Shown: positions 35,255-44,102, counted from the first letter of the stretch. The stretch is 64,000 nt of DNA from Rhizobium gallicum bv. gallicum R602sp (GCF_000816845.1 NZ_CP006880.1:434001-498000), one strand, 5' to 3'. The notes: generated from the letters alone by a model not told the origin. Numbers and translations are program-made.

Positions 35255-35668
35255 ATGGCAAAGGACGCCTATTTCATCTATCCAAAGGATGTGAGTGCCT
35301 TCGGGTTCGACTGGGGCAAGCTGTCGCTGACGGTGGCGCCGGAGGTCAACTGCGCCAACCGTTTTTCCGGTGGTGTCGTCGACCTGCCGAGTGGCAAGGG
35401 CCATGCCCGCCACAATCATCCTGGTGCGGAAGAGATCATCTTCGTCATCTCCGGCGAGGGCGAGCAGATGGTTGAGGACGAGAACGGCAATCCTATCACG
35501 ACGAAGGTGGGGCCTGGCTGCACGGTCTATGTTCCGGAAAGCCGCTTCCATTCGACGAAAAATACAGGCGCCGAGCCCATGCAGCTCTTCGTCGTCTATT
35601 CGCCGGCGGGGCCGGAGCTTGCGCTTCGCGAGCTGCCGGACTTCCGCCTGCTGCCGCCGGGCTCCTGA
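35255..35668 (+). CDS. Cupin domain protein
   Basis: This 137-residue single-domain cupin has the first metal motif at SGKGHARHNHPGAEEIIFVI (two His and Glu) and the second at GCTVYVPESRFHSTKNTG (His). All four usual metal ligands appear present, so it may be an isomerase, dioxygenase or sugar/acid-binding protein. GGAGGAGGCC precedes the ATG. It sits in the middle of the Tm-1-like operon, 25 bp after the TIM-barrel gene and 33 bp before the M24 gene. Confidence 0.88.
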   Translation: MAKDAYFIYPKDVSAFGFDWGKLSLTVAPEVNCANRFSGGVVDLPSGKGHARHNHPGAEEIIFVISGEGEQMVEDENGNPITTKVGPGCTVYVPESRFHSTKNTGAEPMQLFVVYSPAGPELALRELPDFRLLPPGS

Positions 35669-35701
35669 AGCCGGGCCATTCTTTTTCTGGGAGGAGAAAC
35701 G

Positions 35702-36889
35702 GTGAACATCAACGCAAGTGAAACAAGGCCCGCCGTGCCGCCGTTCGATATGGCCAAGCTCGACCGGCTCATGGAGGAGGCAGATATCGACGTCATCGTC
35801 GCCACCTCCAAGCACAACACGCAATATCTGATGGGCGGCTACAAGTTCATCTTCTTTGTGGCCATGGATGCCATCGGCCACAGCCGGTACCTGCCCGTCG
35901 TCGTCTACGAGAGGGGCGCACCTGACCACGCGGCCTATCTCGGCAACCGAATGGAAGGCGGCGAGCACCAGAACAATCCATTCTGGACGCCGACCGTGCA
36001 CACGGCGACCTGGGGCACGATCGATGCCGCAGCACTTGCCGTCGAACATCTGAAGAAGATCGGCAAGGCGGCTACGCGCATCGGCATCGAGCCGGCATTC
36101 CTGCCCTCGGATGCCCGCGATGCGCTTGCCGCAGGGCTTAAGGGCGCGCGTTTCGTCGATGCGACGCATACGCTCGAACGCCTGCGCGCGATCAAGACGC
36201 CGGACGAGCTTGCCAAGCTGCGGACGGCTTCCGAACTCATAACGGAAGCGATGAACGCGACGATCGCCGGCGCCCGGGAGGGTTCGACGAAAACGGAGAT
36301 CATCGAGCAACTCCGGCGCGAGGAGACGACCCGCGGGCTCCACTTCGAATATTGCCTGCTGACGCTCGGCTCCAGCCACAACCGCGCGGCCTCGCCGCAG
36401 GCCTGGGGGAAGGGCGAGGTGCTGTCGATCGATTCCGGCGGGAATTATCACGGTTATATTGGCGACCTCTGCCGCATGGGCGTATTGGGCGAGCCGGACG
36501 GCGAGCTCGAGGATTTGCTCTCCGAGGTCGACGCGATCCAGCATAAGGCTTTTGCCAGGGTTCAAGCTGGCGCTTTCGGCCGCGAGATGATCGAGGCGGC
36601 CGAGGCGGAACTGAAAGCGTCGCCTTCTGCGGGCTTTACCGATTTCTTCTGTCACGGCATGGGCCTGATCAGCCACGAGGCGCCGTTCCTGATGACCAAT
36701 CACCCGGTCGCTTATGAGGGGATCGACGCGGACCGGCCGCTGGAGGCCGGCATGGTGCTGTCGGTGGAGACGACGATGCTGCATCCGAAGCGCGGCTTCA
36801 TCAAGCTCGAGGATACGCTAGCGGTCACCGAGACGGGTTACGAGATGTTCGGCAGCACGGGCCGGGGCTGGAACCGCGGCGGCGCGTGA
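35702..36889 (+). CDS. M24 family (creatinase/aminopeptidase P-like) hydrolase
   Basis: This 395-residue protein has the N-terminal creatinase-type domain and a C-terminal pita-bread domain. Metal ligands are all visible: LSIDSGGNYHGYIGDLCRMG (two Asp), FFCHGMGLISHE (His), VLSVETTMLHP (Glu) and FIKLEDTLAVTETG (Glu). Members cleave Xaa-Pro peptides, creatine or ring amides such as ectoine. The surrounding catabolic genes point to a small non-peptide substrate. The start is a GTG at 35702 behind GGGAGGAGAAACG. It is the last gene of the TetR-linked operon and is followed by a terminator. Confidence 0.9.
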   Translation: MNINASETRPAVPPFDMAKLDRLMEEADIDVIVATSKHNTQYLMGGYKFIFFVAMDAIGHSRYLPVVVYERGAPDHAAYLGNRMEGGEHQNNPFWTPTVHTATWGTIDAAALAVEHLKKIGKAATRIGIEPAFLPSDARDALAAGLKGARFVDATHTLERLRAIKTPDELAKLRTASELITEAMNATIAGAREGSTKTEIIEQLRREETTRGLHFEYCLLTLGSSHNRAASPQAWGKGEVLSIDSGGNYHGYIGDLCRMGVLGEPDGELEDLLSEVDAIQHKAFARVQAGAFGREMIEAAEAELKASPSAGFTDFFCHGMGLISHEAPFLMTNHPVAYEGIDADRPLEAGMVLSVETTMLHPKRGFIKLEDTLAVTETGYEMFGSTGRGWNRGGA

Positions 36890-36908
36890 TTGCAGGCCCA
36901 TCGCAAAA

Positions 36909-36947
36909 AAAGGTCCGGCAAACGTCACCTGCCGGGCCTTTCTTTTT
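36909..36947 (+). terminator. Rho-independent terminator
   Basis: AAAGGTCCGGCA pairs with TGCCGGGCCTTT (12 bp with one G-U) around a 9-base loop and is followed by CTTTTT. An A run on its left makes it bidirectional. It separates the M24 gene from the convergent DJ-1 gene. Confidence 0.85.
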
Positions 36948-36957
36948 GCCCCTTGTG

Positions 36958-37551
36958 TCAGGCGTGATGGATTTCCGTGCCGAGAACCTTTAGGCATTCG
37001 CGGATGAAGGCGGCGAGCGCTGTCCAGCCCTTGGCCGAGACCATCGTGCCATCGACGTAAGCCTCCGTCGGCGACAGATCGATATAGGTGCCGCCGGCCA
37101 GCGTCACTTCCGGTTCACAAGCGCCAAGCGCGCCCACCTTCTTGCCGCGCACGACGCCATCGACGGCGATCAGGATCTGGACGCCGTGGCAGATAGTGAA
37201 GATCGGCTTCTGCGTTTCATGGAAGTGGCGGACGATCGTCTGAACGCGCTTGTCGGTACGAATGTATTCAGGCCCGCGACCGCCCGCGCAGTAGACGGCG
37301 TGGTATCCGTCGAGTTGCGCCTCGGCCTCCGAGAAGGTCTTGTTGATGACGACGTTGTGCCCGAGCTTTTCCGTATAGGTCTGGTCGCCCTCGAAGTCGT
37401 GCAGCGACGTCTTCAGAATGTCGCCCGCTTTCTTGTCGGGGCAGACGACGTGTACCGTATGGCCGACGGCCTCCATGGCCTGCTGGTAGACGAAGATTTC
37501 GTACTCCTCGGTGAAATCGCCGGTGAGCATCAGGATTTTCTTGCCTGGCAT
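36958..37551 (-). CDS. DJ-1/PfpI family protein
   Basis: This 197-residue protein belongs to the DJ-1/PfpI superfamily (class I glutamine amidotransferase-like). The nucleophilic Cys with following His is in PIFTICHGVQIL near residue 120, and the acidic partner lies in the region ILMLTGDFTEEYE at the N-terminus. Related proteins act as glyoxalases, amidases or hydratases. It is transcribed leftward right after a GntR gene (56 bp) and converges on the M24 operon. Its own regulator is probably that GntR. Confidence 0.9.
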   Translation of the reverse strand: MPGKKILMLTGDFTEEYEIFVYQQAMEAVGHTVHVVCPDKKAGDILKTSLHDFEGDQTYTEKLGHNVVINKTFSEAEAQLDGYHAVYCAGGRGPEYIRTDKRVQTIVRHFHETQKPIFTICHGVQILIAVDGVVRGKKVGALGACEPEVTLAGGTYIDLSPTEAYVDGTMVSAKGWTALAAFIRECLKVLGTEIHHA

Positions 37552-37607
37552 GGGTTCTCCTCCTCGTTGTCAGGTCTGACAGGCACGTCTTTGCCTGTCG
37601 GGTTTGC

Positions 37608-38306
37608 TCAGAATTCGTCGAATGCCGGCAGCAGCCGGTCGCGCGAGTGTTCGATATGGATGCGCATTGCGTTCGCCGCGGCCTCGGGGTCTTGAGCCGC
37701 GAAAGCATCGAGCAGTGCCTGATGCTCGCCGAGCGCCTCCTCGGTCACGCGACGATGAAACATCAGGCGGAAGATGTGGAAATGGGTGTGCTGGAATGTC
37801 AGCATCTCGCGGATCAGTTCGTTGCCGGCAAATTCCATGATGCGGTCGTGGAAGATAGCGTCCTGGCGGGCGAAGGTCGAATAGTTCGTCCGCTCATCCC
37901 TGTTGTCACTACGCGTCATCACGCCTGCGGCCTCCGTCAGGATAGCGAGCCTTTCGTCGTTCATCGCTTGGGCCGCCTTCGCAGCGCCGGCGGGTTCAAG
38001 CAGCAAGCGGAGTTCATAGAGTTCGTCGAAGCGGCGGCGCGTGATCTGGGCTGCGGCACGATAGCCGACGAGATGCTGCTTGACGACGAGACCCTCGCCT
38101 TCAAGCCGGCCGAGTGCTTCGCGGATCGGCGTGTGGGAGACATTAAACGCCTTGACCAGGTTGTCGACCGTGATGCGCGCACCCGGCGCGATCTTCAACG
38201 ACATAAGCTGGTTGAAGATCGCTTCGTAGACGTCTCCGGCCAGGCTGTTGGCACGCTGTATCTGGGTCGCGTCCGCTGAAGGTTCGTTGGGTCTCGTCAA
38301 AATCAT
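37608..38306 (-). CDS. GntR family regulator (FadR/FCD subfamily)
   Basis: This 232-residue regulator has an N-terminal winged HTH (TVDNLVKAFNVSHTPIREAL, about residues 45-64) and an FCD ligand domain with the metal-binding Asp/His pattern (FARQDAIFHDRIMEFAGNEL and FQHTHFHIFRLMFH). It is divergent from the dehydrogenase gene at 38399, with repeats CCTATA/TATAGG between them. It probably represses that dehydrogenase operon and perhaps the DJ-1 gene behind it. Confidence 0.92.
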   Translation of the reverse strand: MILTRPNEPSADATQIQRANSLAGDVYEAIFNQLMSLKIAPGARITVDNLVKAFNVSHTPIREALGRLEGEGLVVKQHLVGYRAAAQITRRRFDELYELRLLLEPAGAAKAAQAMNDERLAILTEAAGVMTRSDNRDERTNYSTFARQDAIFHDRIMEFAGNELIREMLTFQHTHFHIFRLMFHRRVTEEALGEHQALLDAFAAQDPEAAANAMRIHIEHSRDRLLPAFDEF

Positions 38307-38363
38307 CTGCTGTCTTGCCTCTTGACAGGTTCAATCGCTAGCACGATGCTGCGACCAATACAA

Positions 38364-38391
38364 TCCTATATCCTATACGATTTAATATAGG
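38364..38391. promoter_or_regulatory. CCTATA repeats, candidate GntR operator
   Basis: Two direct CCTATA copies (38365-38370, 38372-38377) are followed by the inverted copy TATAGG (38386-38391). The last copy touches the ribosome-binding site of the dehydrogenase gene starting at 38399. It is the only palindromic structure in this divergent intergenic region. Confidence 0.42.
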
Positions 38392-38398
38392 GGGGAAT

Positions 38399-39424
38399 AT
38401 GCGAATATCCGAAGCGGCAGCCCTTACGCTCGCCACCCGCCTGCTGGAAGAGCACGGCGCACCGCGCGACCATGCGCTCCTGCAGGCTCGTGTCCTGGTG
38501 ACGGCCGAGATGAAGGGACACCCTTCGCATGGCCTGCACCGCCTCCCGCGACTGATCGACCGGATCGAGCGCGGCGTCATTAACCCTGAGATGAAGGGCA
38601 CGCAGCGCTGGCGGGCCGATGCGGTGCTGGAGGTGGAGGGTTCTTCGGGGTTCGGCCCTGTCGTCGCCATGGCGGCGATCGAGCGGCTTGCACCCCACAT
38701 TCCCGATCTGGGCATCGGCCTTGTCGCCGTGCGCAATGCGAACCACCTCGGAATGCTCGCGCATTATGTGGAGGCCATCGCCGAGATGGGTTTCGTCGGC
38801 ATAGCGCTTTCTTCAAGCGAGTCGCTGGTTCATCCCTTCGGTGGCACGCGGGCCATGCTCGGCACCAACCCCGTCGCGATCGCCGTGCCGACCGCCGAGG
38901 AGCCGCTCGTGCTCGATCTTGCCACCAGCCTCGTGTCGATGGGCAGGATCCATCACCACGCGGCGACCGGCAGACCTCTTCCCGAAGGATGGGCGCGCGA
39001 TGCGGAGGGCTACCCGACGACCGATCCGGTTCGTGCCAAGTCCGGCGCGATCGCGCCCTTCGGCGACGCAAAGGGCTATGGCCTCGGCATTGCGATGGAA
39101 CTGCTGGTGGCAGCCCTTGCGGGCTCGGCGCTCGCGCCCGATGTGCGCGGCACACTGGACAGCCATTCGCCATGCAACAAGGGCGACGTCTTCATATTGA
39201 TCGAGCCCAGTCTGGCGCCGGGACTGCCTGCGCGGCTGTCGGCCTATCTCGATGCCGTCCGCGCTTCACCGCCGGCCCAGGCCAGCGAGCCGGTCCTCGT
39301 ACCGGGCGATCGTGCCCGCCGGCGACGGGCGGCGGCGAGCCGCGACGGTTTCGATATCGACCCGCGCCTGTGGGAAGACCTCAACGCGCTTTCCCCCTCC
39401 CGCATACCGGCCTTCGAAGGATAA
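38399..39424 (+). CDS. Malate/L-lactate dehydrogenase family oxidoreductase (Ldh2/YbiC type)
   Basis: This 341-residue NAD(P)-dependent oxidoreductase belongs to the family that includes L-sulfolactate, ureidoglycolate and 2,3-diketo-gulonate dehydrogenases. Landmarks are GHPSHGLHRLPRLIDRI (conserved His near residue 46), VAVRNANHLGMLAHYVEAIA (catalytic His), MLGTNPVAIAVPT and PFGDAKGYGLGIAMELLV. AGGGGGGAAT precedes the ATG. An iron-dependent alcohol dehydrogenase gene begins 5 bp after its stop, so the two form an operon under the divergent GntR. Confidence 0.92.
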   Translation: MRISEAAALTLATRLLEEHGAPRDHALLQARVLVTAEMKGHPSHGLHRLPRLIDRIERGVINPEMKGTQRWRADAVLEVEGSSGFGPVVAMAAIERLAPHIPDLGIGLVAVRNANHLGMLAHYVEAIAEMGFVGIALSSSESLVHPFGGTRAMLGTNPVAIAVPTAEEPLVLDLATSLVSMGRIHHHAATGRPLPEGWARDAEGYPTTDPVRAKSGAIAPFGDAKGYGLGIAMELLVAALAGSALAPDVRGTLDSHSPCNKGDVFILIEPSLAPGLPARLSAYLDAVRASPPAQASEPVLVPGDRARRRRAAASRDGFDIDPRLWEDLNALSPSRIPAFEG

Positions 39425-39429
39425 AGATC

Positions 39430-40659
39430 ATGAGCCTGTTTGCCGTCCTGAGGCTGCCGCGCGAAATCCTGTTTGGCATCGGCCAGCGCCATGCGCTCGC
39501 AAGTGTCGCCGGTAGGACCGGCCAGCGCGCACTCGTTTGCACGGATGCGCGTTTTGCCGCGACACCGTTCTTCGCTGAAATGATCGCCGCGCTCGAAGCT
39601 GCCGGCATCGCGGTGCTGGTGAATGACCAGACGCTGCCGGACGTGCCGCGCGATACCGTCGCGGGTTGCGTGGAGGCCACGGGTGGCTTTGCGCCCGATA
39701 TGGTGATCGGCATCGGCGGTGGCAGTTGCCTCGACATGGCGAAATGCGCCTCGTTGCTGCTCGCCCATGGCGGCGGGCTCACCGATTACTATGGTGAGTT
39801 CAAGGTGCCAGGACCCGTCCTGCCGGTCATCGCCGTGCCGACGACTGCGGGCACCGGCTCCGAGGTCACGCCCGTCGCGGTCGTCTCCGATCCAGACCGC
39901 ACCCTGAAGGTCGGCATTTCGAGCCCCTATCTCATCGCCGCAGCGGCGATATGCGACCCGGAACTCACGCTCTCCTGCCCGCCGGGCCTCACGGCGATTG
40001 CAGGTGCGGATGCGCTGACGCATGCGATCGAAGCCTTCACCGCCATGCGCCGCCCCGGCGATGCGGAACTCGCTCAGCAGCATGTCTTCGTCGGCAAGAG
40101 CGATCTTTCCGATCAATTCGCGCTTCATGCCATCAGGCTCCTCGGCCGGAGCCTGGAAAAGGCCTTCGTCTACGGCTCGGACATCGATGCGCGCGCCGAT
40201 GTGATGATGGGCGCGCTCGCCGCCGGCTGCGCCTTCGGCACAGCGGGCACCGCTGCGGCCCATGCGGTGCAATATCCGGTCGGTGCCGTGACCCATACGG
40301 CGCACGGCCTCGGGGTCGCCACCATGCTGCCCTATGTGATGACCTATAATCGCCGCGTCGCTGCCGGGGAAATCGCTGCTGTCGGCAGGGCGCTCGGCCT
40401 CGACCCGGCCGGCGTGGAGGACGAGGAGACGCTTGCCGATGCGGCGATCGGCGAGGTAAGGCGCCTCTTCGCCGCGATCGGCATCTCGCCGACGCTCGCC
40501 AGGCTCGGCCTGCCGGAAGACCGGCTTGACTGGACCGCTGAGCAGGCGCTCGGCATCGGCCGGCTGATCAAGAACAATCCGCGCTCCTTCGATTCGGCCG
40601 CCATGCGCGGCCTGGTTCGCGCCGCCTATGACGGCGACCTGGCCGCTTCCGCCCTCTGA
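39430..40659 (+). CDS. Iron-containing alcohol dehydrogenase
   Basis: This 409-residue enzyme is a group III alcohol dehydrogenase. The NAD-binding loop GIGGGSCLDMAK is near residue 97, the PTTAGTGSEVTP motif near residue 140, and metal ligands are in GADALTHAIEAF (Asp, His) and GAVTHTAHGLGVATMLPYVM (His, His). The start MSLFAVLRLPREI fits family ends; a longer open frame upstream lies in the previous gene. It would reduce an aldehyde or oxidise an alcohol, or act on maleylacetate-like or succinate-semialdehyde substrates. A broken aldehyde dehydrogenase gene follows. Confidence 0.92.
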   Translation: MSLFAVLRLPREILFGIGQRHALASVAGRTGQRALVCTDARFAATPFFAEMIAALEAAGIAVLVNDQTLPDVPRDTVAGCVEATGGFAPDMVIGIGGGSCLDMAKCASLLLAHGGGLTDYYGEFKVPGPVLPVIAVPTTAGTGSEVTPVAVVSDPDRTLKVGISSPYLIAAAAICDPELTLSCPPGLTAIAGADALTHAIEAFTAMRRPGDAELAQQHVFVGKSDLSDQFALHAIRLLGRSLEKAFVYGSDIDARADVMMGALAAGCAFGTAGTAAAHAVQYPVGAVTHTAHGLGVATMLPYVMTYNRRVAAGEIAAVGRALGLDPAGVEDEETLADAAIGEVRRLFAAIGISPTLARLGLPEDRLDWTAEQALGIGRLIKNNPRSFDSAAMRGLVRAAYDGDLAASAL

Positions 40660-40675
40660 CCTTGAGAAAACAACC

Positions 40676-40894
40676 ATGATCGCCAACCAGCATCCGTCGC
40701 ATCCCGACCAGGATCGCTTCGGGTTTCCATTTGTTCTCCCACGGCCTCTATATTGGCGGCACCTGGCGGCCGGCCGCGGGCGAGGATCAGAGTGATCGGT
40801 CCCTCGATAGCAGAACGGCCTCGAAAGTGAGGGAGGGCAGCATCACGGGATCGCGGAGTTCATGGAAGCCAAGTACATTGCGACAAGTTTCTGA
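40676..40894 (+). pseudogene. Aldehyde dehydrogenase relic with large internal deletion
   Basis: A typical aldehyde dehydrogenase N-terminus (SHGLYIGGTWRPAAGEDQ, about 40737-40790) and a typical C-terminus (HHGIAEFMEAKYIATSF then TGA at 40892-40894) are joined after loss of the roughly 450 central codons. The two pieces are in different frames. The original start may be the ATG at 40676 (MIANQHPSHPDQDRFGF), now also out of frame with the rest. It follows the alcohol dehydrogenase by 16 bp and once completed an alcohol-to-acid module. Confidence 0.68.
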
Positions 40895-40905
40895 AGGAGG
40901 AACCT

Positions 40906-41742
40906 GTGGCCGCCGATCCGTTCCGCATTCGTGACCATGTCGCAAATTTCGACGACCTCGTCGACGATATTCGTACCCGCAGCAGCGCCACTCGCCGCAC
41001 CGTCGCCATGGAGGCCAACGTCGCCTACGGTTGCGAGTCGGGTGAGACGCTCGATATATTCGTGCCAAATAGTGCCGGTTCGGGCATGCCGATCCACATG
41101 TTCATCCACGGCGGCTATTGGCGTATGTTCTCCAAGGAAGACTATTCCTGCGTCGCTGAGACCATCACCCGCGCAGGCGCGGTCGCCGCTATCGTCGATT
41201 ATTCGTTGATGCCCACCGCGAGGATGGAGGTCCTGATCGGTCAGGTCCTGAAAGCCAAGGCTTTTCTGCAGGCGCATGCCGATCGCTTTGGCGCTACGCC
41301 CGGGAGATTTTCCGTCAGCGGCCACTCCGCTGGTGCACATCTTGCGACCTTTCTCTTCAATCGCTCGGTAGTGCCCTCGGGTGTAATTGCTGCTTTCCTG
41401 CTTGGGGGGCTATACGATCTCGAACCCTTGCAGACATCTTTCCTCCGTGACGAGATCGCCTTGAGCGACGAAGAGGTGCGACGGTTTACGCCGATGCATC
41501 GTGAGCACGACCCTGCAACGCGGGTAGCTATCATGACCGGCGAACTGGAGACTAACCCCTTCAAAATCCAGGCAAATGCCTTCAAAGACCTTCTTGTCAC
41601 CCAAGGGCTTGAAGTGCGAGCATCGCGCGTTGTAGACGGGGATCACATGAGCACGGTACGCGATCTCGCCGTCGTTGGCACACCTGTAGCGGCCGCATTG
41701 CACGCCTTAATTGCGAATGATGCCTGCGAGAAACTGAGGTGA
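40906..41742 (+). CDS. Alpha/beta hydrolase (esterase, kynurenine-formamidase-like)
   Basis: This 278-residue cytoplasmic hydrolase has the oxyanion motif HMFIHGGYWRMFSKEDYSCV near residue 65, the nucleophile elbow GHSAGAHLATFL (Ser near residue 145) and a late Asp/His region (ASRVVDGDHMSTVRD). HGGYW is frequent in bacterial esterases and kynurenine-formamidase-like enzymes. GAAGGAGG precedes the GTG start at 40906. It lies just behind the ALDH relic. No other tryptophan-pathway gene is near, so the substrate is open. Confidence 0.87.
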   Translation: MAADPFRIRDHVANFDDLVDDIRTRSSATRRTVAMEANVAYGCESGETLDIFVPNSAGSGMPIHMFIHGGYWRMFSKEDYSCVAETITRAGAVAAIVDYSLMPTARMEVLIGQVLKAKAFLQAHADRFGATPGRFSVSGHSAGAHLATFLFNRSVVPSGVIAAFLLGGLYDLEPLQTSFLRDEIALSDEEVRRFTPMHREHDPATRVAIMTGELETNPFKIQANAFKDLLVTQGLEVRASRVVDGDHMSTVRDLAVVGTPVAAALHALIANDACEKLR

Positions 41743-42342
41743 GAATGGCTCAACCGTTCGGACTGTCGCAAAGATATTCGTAGGCGTAATCGACCGCGAG
41801 GGTCGCACAAGAACTGTTCAAAATCATCCGCTAGGCATCATCCTGATAGGCGCCGAAAACTATAGCAGCTCTCCCGTGACAGTGCGCAGCTCACGCGTCC
41901 TTCAGGCAATTGCCGAAAACATCTCTTCTGCGAGGGCGCGTCAGTGCGCCCGTGCGGTCTGAGCGCGAGTTCCATCCAAATCGTTGGCAAACTGCAAATG
42001 CGGACGCAACTCAATGCTCTATCTGGTCCGTCACGGCGAAACTCCGTGGAATACAAGAGTTCATTACCCCGCTCGCTCCCGATCTTTGGGGCGAAACTGA
42101 ACAGACCCGCGCGTCGCGCTTCGCCATGAAGAAAAATCAGAAGGATCGACGACGAGGCGTTAGGAGCCGCTTCGGCCCTGCCGGTCACATTGGAAAGAAA
42201 GACGAAGTGAGCGGCCATTCCCGACCGCCCGCCGGACCTCGAGACGATTGACGACCTTCCGGCTTCACACATCGAGGATGGTCTTGGATCGACTCCCTTG
42301 AGCACAGGCGCCTCCCCGTTTCGATGAACAGCCGAATATCAA
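41743..42342. other. 600 bp without an intact gene
   Basis: This stretch separates convergent genes. Apart from the phosphatase fragment at 42014-42100, I see no frame with a ribosome-binding site or a known family. Confidence 0.4.
42014..42100 (+). pseudogene. N-terminal relic of a histidine phosphatase
   Basis: An ATG is followed by MLYLVRHGETPWNT, the classic first strand and RHGE motif of the phosphoglycerate mutase/histidine phosphatase superfamily. The frame ends 15 codons later at a TGA, and the following DNA does not give the rest of the domain. It is a broken remnant. Confidence 0.5.
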
Positions 42343-43233
42343 CTACTGAACGGTGTCGCGCGGCGTGCTGACAAGCACAGCGGCTGCTTGATTGGCGGCG
42401 CGGAGCGCGTCCTCCATTCCGGTCCCGCTTGCGATTTCAGCGGCCAGCACGCCAGTGAATTCGTCACCGGCGCCATGGGTGCTGACGAGCCTTACCGTGA
42501 TAGCCTCGATCAAAAATTCCTTGTCCGACTTCGTCGCGCAGGCAAGGCCCTCGCCCCCCGCTGTGACGACTGCGGCTGGATACGTTTGGGCAAGCAGGCG
42601 CGCGGCGTCGAGAGCGCCCGCGAGGGAGTCGACCACGGCGACATCGGTCAGTTGCTCGGCTTCGATGGCGTTCACGACGATGACGTCGACCAGTTCGCAC
42701 AGTAAGGGAGACAGATCGCGAGCCGGGGCTGCGTTGAGGATGACGCGCCCGCCGGCTGCTTTCATTGCCTTGGCGGCGGCGACATTGGCCAGGTCGGGCA
42801 CCTCGTTTTGCAGAACAAGAACGCTTTGCTCGTTGAACAGCTCCGCTGCTCGATCCACATCCGATTGTCCGAGGAGGAGATTGCTTCCGGACACGATCAC
42901 CGCTCCATAGTCGCCCTCGCTGTCGAAGATCGCCACGCTCATGCCGCTGCCAACGCCATCCGCCACCTTGACGAAGCGGTAGTCGACGCCTTGACGACCG
43001 AGATTTTCCACGAGCGCGCGGCCGAAGGCATCATCGGCGACCGCGCCAATCATAGCGGTCCGGATGCCGGTCTTCGCCGCGGAGACCGCCTGGTTGCCGC
43101 CCTTGCCGCCGCATTTGGGATGCCAGCTCTCTCCCGCCACCGTTTCGCCTTTTCGCGGTCGCGCCGGGCCATGCACCATGATGTCATAGTGCAGACTTCC
43201 GAAGACAATAACGGAGGGGGAGGCAATCGTCAT
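42343..43233 (-). CDS. PfkB family sugar kinase (ribokinase-like)
   Basis: This 296-residue kinase phosphorylates a sugar or nucleoside with ATP. The N-terminal substrate region (VFGSLHYDIMVHGPARP, GGKGGNQAVSAAKTG) and the C-terminal catalytic STHGAGDEFTGVLAAEIASG (Asp as base, GAGD motif) are typical of ribokinases. It overlaps the RpiR gene upstream by 4 bp and closes the six-gene operon isomerase, binding protein, ATPase, permease, RpiR, kinase. The imported sugar, or its isomerised form, is probably its substrate. Confidence 0.92.
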   Translation of the reverse strand: MTIASPSVIVFGSLHYDIMVHGPARPRKGETVAGESWHPKCGGKGGNQAVSAAKTGIRTAMIGAVADDAFGRALVENLGRQGVDYRFVKVADGVGSGMSVAIFDSEGDYGAVIVSGSNLLLGQSDVDRAAELFNEQSVLVLQNEVPDLANVAAAKAMKAAGGRVILNAAPARDLSPLLCELVDVIVVNAIEAEQLTDVAVVDSLAGALDAARLLAQTYPAAVVTAGGEGLACATKSDKEFLIEAITVRLVSTHGAGDEFTGVLAAEIASGTGMEDALRAANQAAAVLVSTPRDTVQ

Positions 43234-44102
43234 ACGATCTTGTCCTTTCGTTTTGATGCCACCGCCGACATCGTTTTTTCGAGGTTCTTTTCCGCGGCGT
43301 CGTAGTTGCGTTGAGCGACCGCGACAAAGAGCGCGTCGAGAATGTTGAGCTGGGCGATCCGGGCAGCAGCGTTTTCACCCATCAAAGGGGAGCCCTGGGC
43401 CGTCGAGCAGAGAACGATGTCGGCGATCTGCGCCAAGGGCGAGCCCCCGTAATTGGTGATCGCGATCGTTCGTGCGCCACTCCTTCTGGCCAGTTGCACT
43501 GCATCGATCACTGCCGTGGTGTTGCCGGAATGAGAGAAGGCGACCGCCACATCATCCGCTCCCAGCAACGAAGCCGACATAAGCATCATATGAGAATCGT
43601 CCTGCACGCCTGCTCTTACCCCGATCCGCAGGAACTTATGGGCGACGTCTCTCGCGATCTGCGCAGACCCGCCGACGCCATAGAAATCCCTCTGCCCAGC
43701 CTTCATAAGGAGGTCCGCCGCTCTGTCGAAAGCATCGACGTCCAGAATCGCCAGCGTTTCCTCGAGCGCGTGGATCGAGGTCCTGAATACCTTCTGGATG
43801 ATCTCCCGCGAGCTATCTTCAACGGAAAGCTCCTGATGCATCTCGGCCGTCGGAAGCTTGTTGTAGTTCGACACCGCCGAGCGGAAATCCCGGTAGCCGC
43901 TGAAACCGAGCTTTTTAGTGATCTTCACCACCATGGCCTCGGATACCCCGGCCTCGGTTGCGATGTCCTTGAGCGCGGTGTCCTCCGAGAAATCACGCAA
44001 TCCGAACACCGTTTCCACGACCCGTACTTCCAAAGGCGTGAGCCGCGGCATCATCATCCGGATGCGCGGCCCCACCGCCTTGAGATCATTTGAAGAATTC
44101 AT
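43230..44102 (-). CDS. RpiR family transcriptional regulator (HTH plus SIS domain)
   Basis: This 290-residue regulator has an N-terminal RpiR HTH (about residues 1-77, with TALKDIATEAGVSEAMVVKI) and a C-terminal sugar isomerase (SIS) domain that binds a sugar phosphate. SIS landmarks are FYGVGGSAQIARDVAHKFLR and VAVAFSHSGNTTAVIDAV. It lies inside the operon it probably controls, overlapping its neighbours by 4 bp on both sides. The 11-bp inverted repeat at 48737-48766 in front of the operon is its most likely target. Confidence 0.93.
   Translation of the reverse strand: MNSSNDLKAVGPRIRMMMPRLTPLEVRVVETVFGLRDFSEDTALKDIATEAGVSEAMVVKITKKLGFSGYRDFRSAVSNYNKLPTAEMHQELSVEDSSREIIQKVFRTSIHALEETLAILDVDAFDRAADLLMKAGQRDFYGVGGSAQIARDVAHKFLRIGVRAGVQDDSHMMLMSASLLGADDVAVAFSHSGNTTAVIDAVQLARRSGARTIAITNYGGSPLAQIADIVLCSTAQGSPLMGENAAARIAQLNILDALFVAVAQRNYDAAEKNLEKTMSAVASKRKDKIV

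Noticed and set aside
35198..36784. Minus-strand open frame of 528 codons
   Set aside because: It lies opposite the cupin and M24 genes, which have clear motifs and ribosome-binding sites. The product is rich in Arg/His with no family pattern, as expected for an antisense frame in GC-rich DNA.
39244..40686. Minus-strand open frame of 480 codons
   Set aside because: Antisense to the iron-dependent alcohol dehydrogenase gene, with no recognisable domain.
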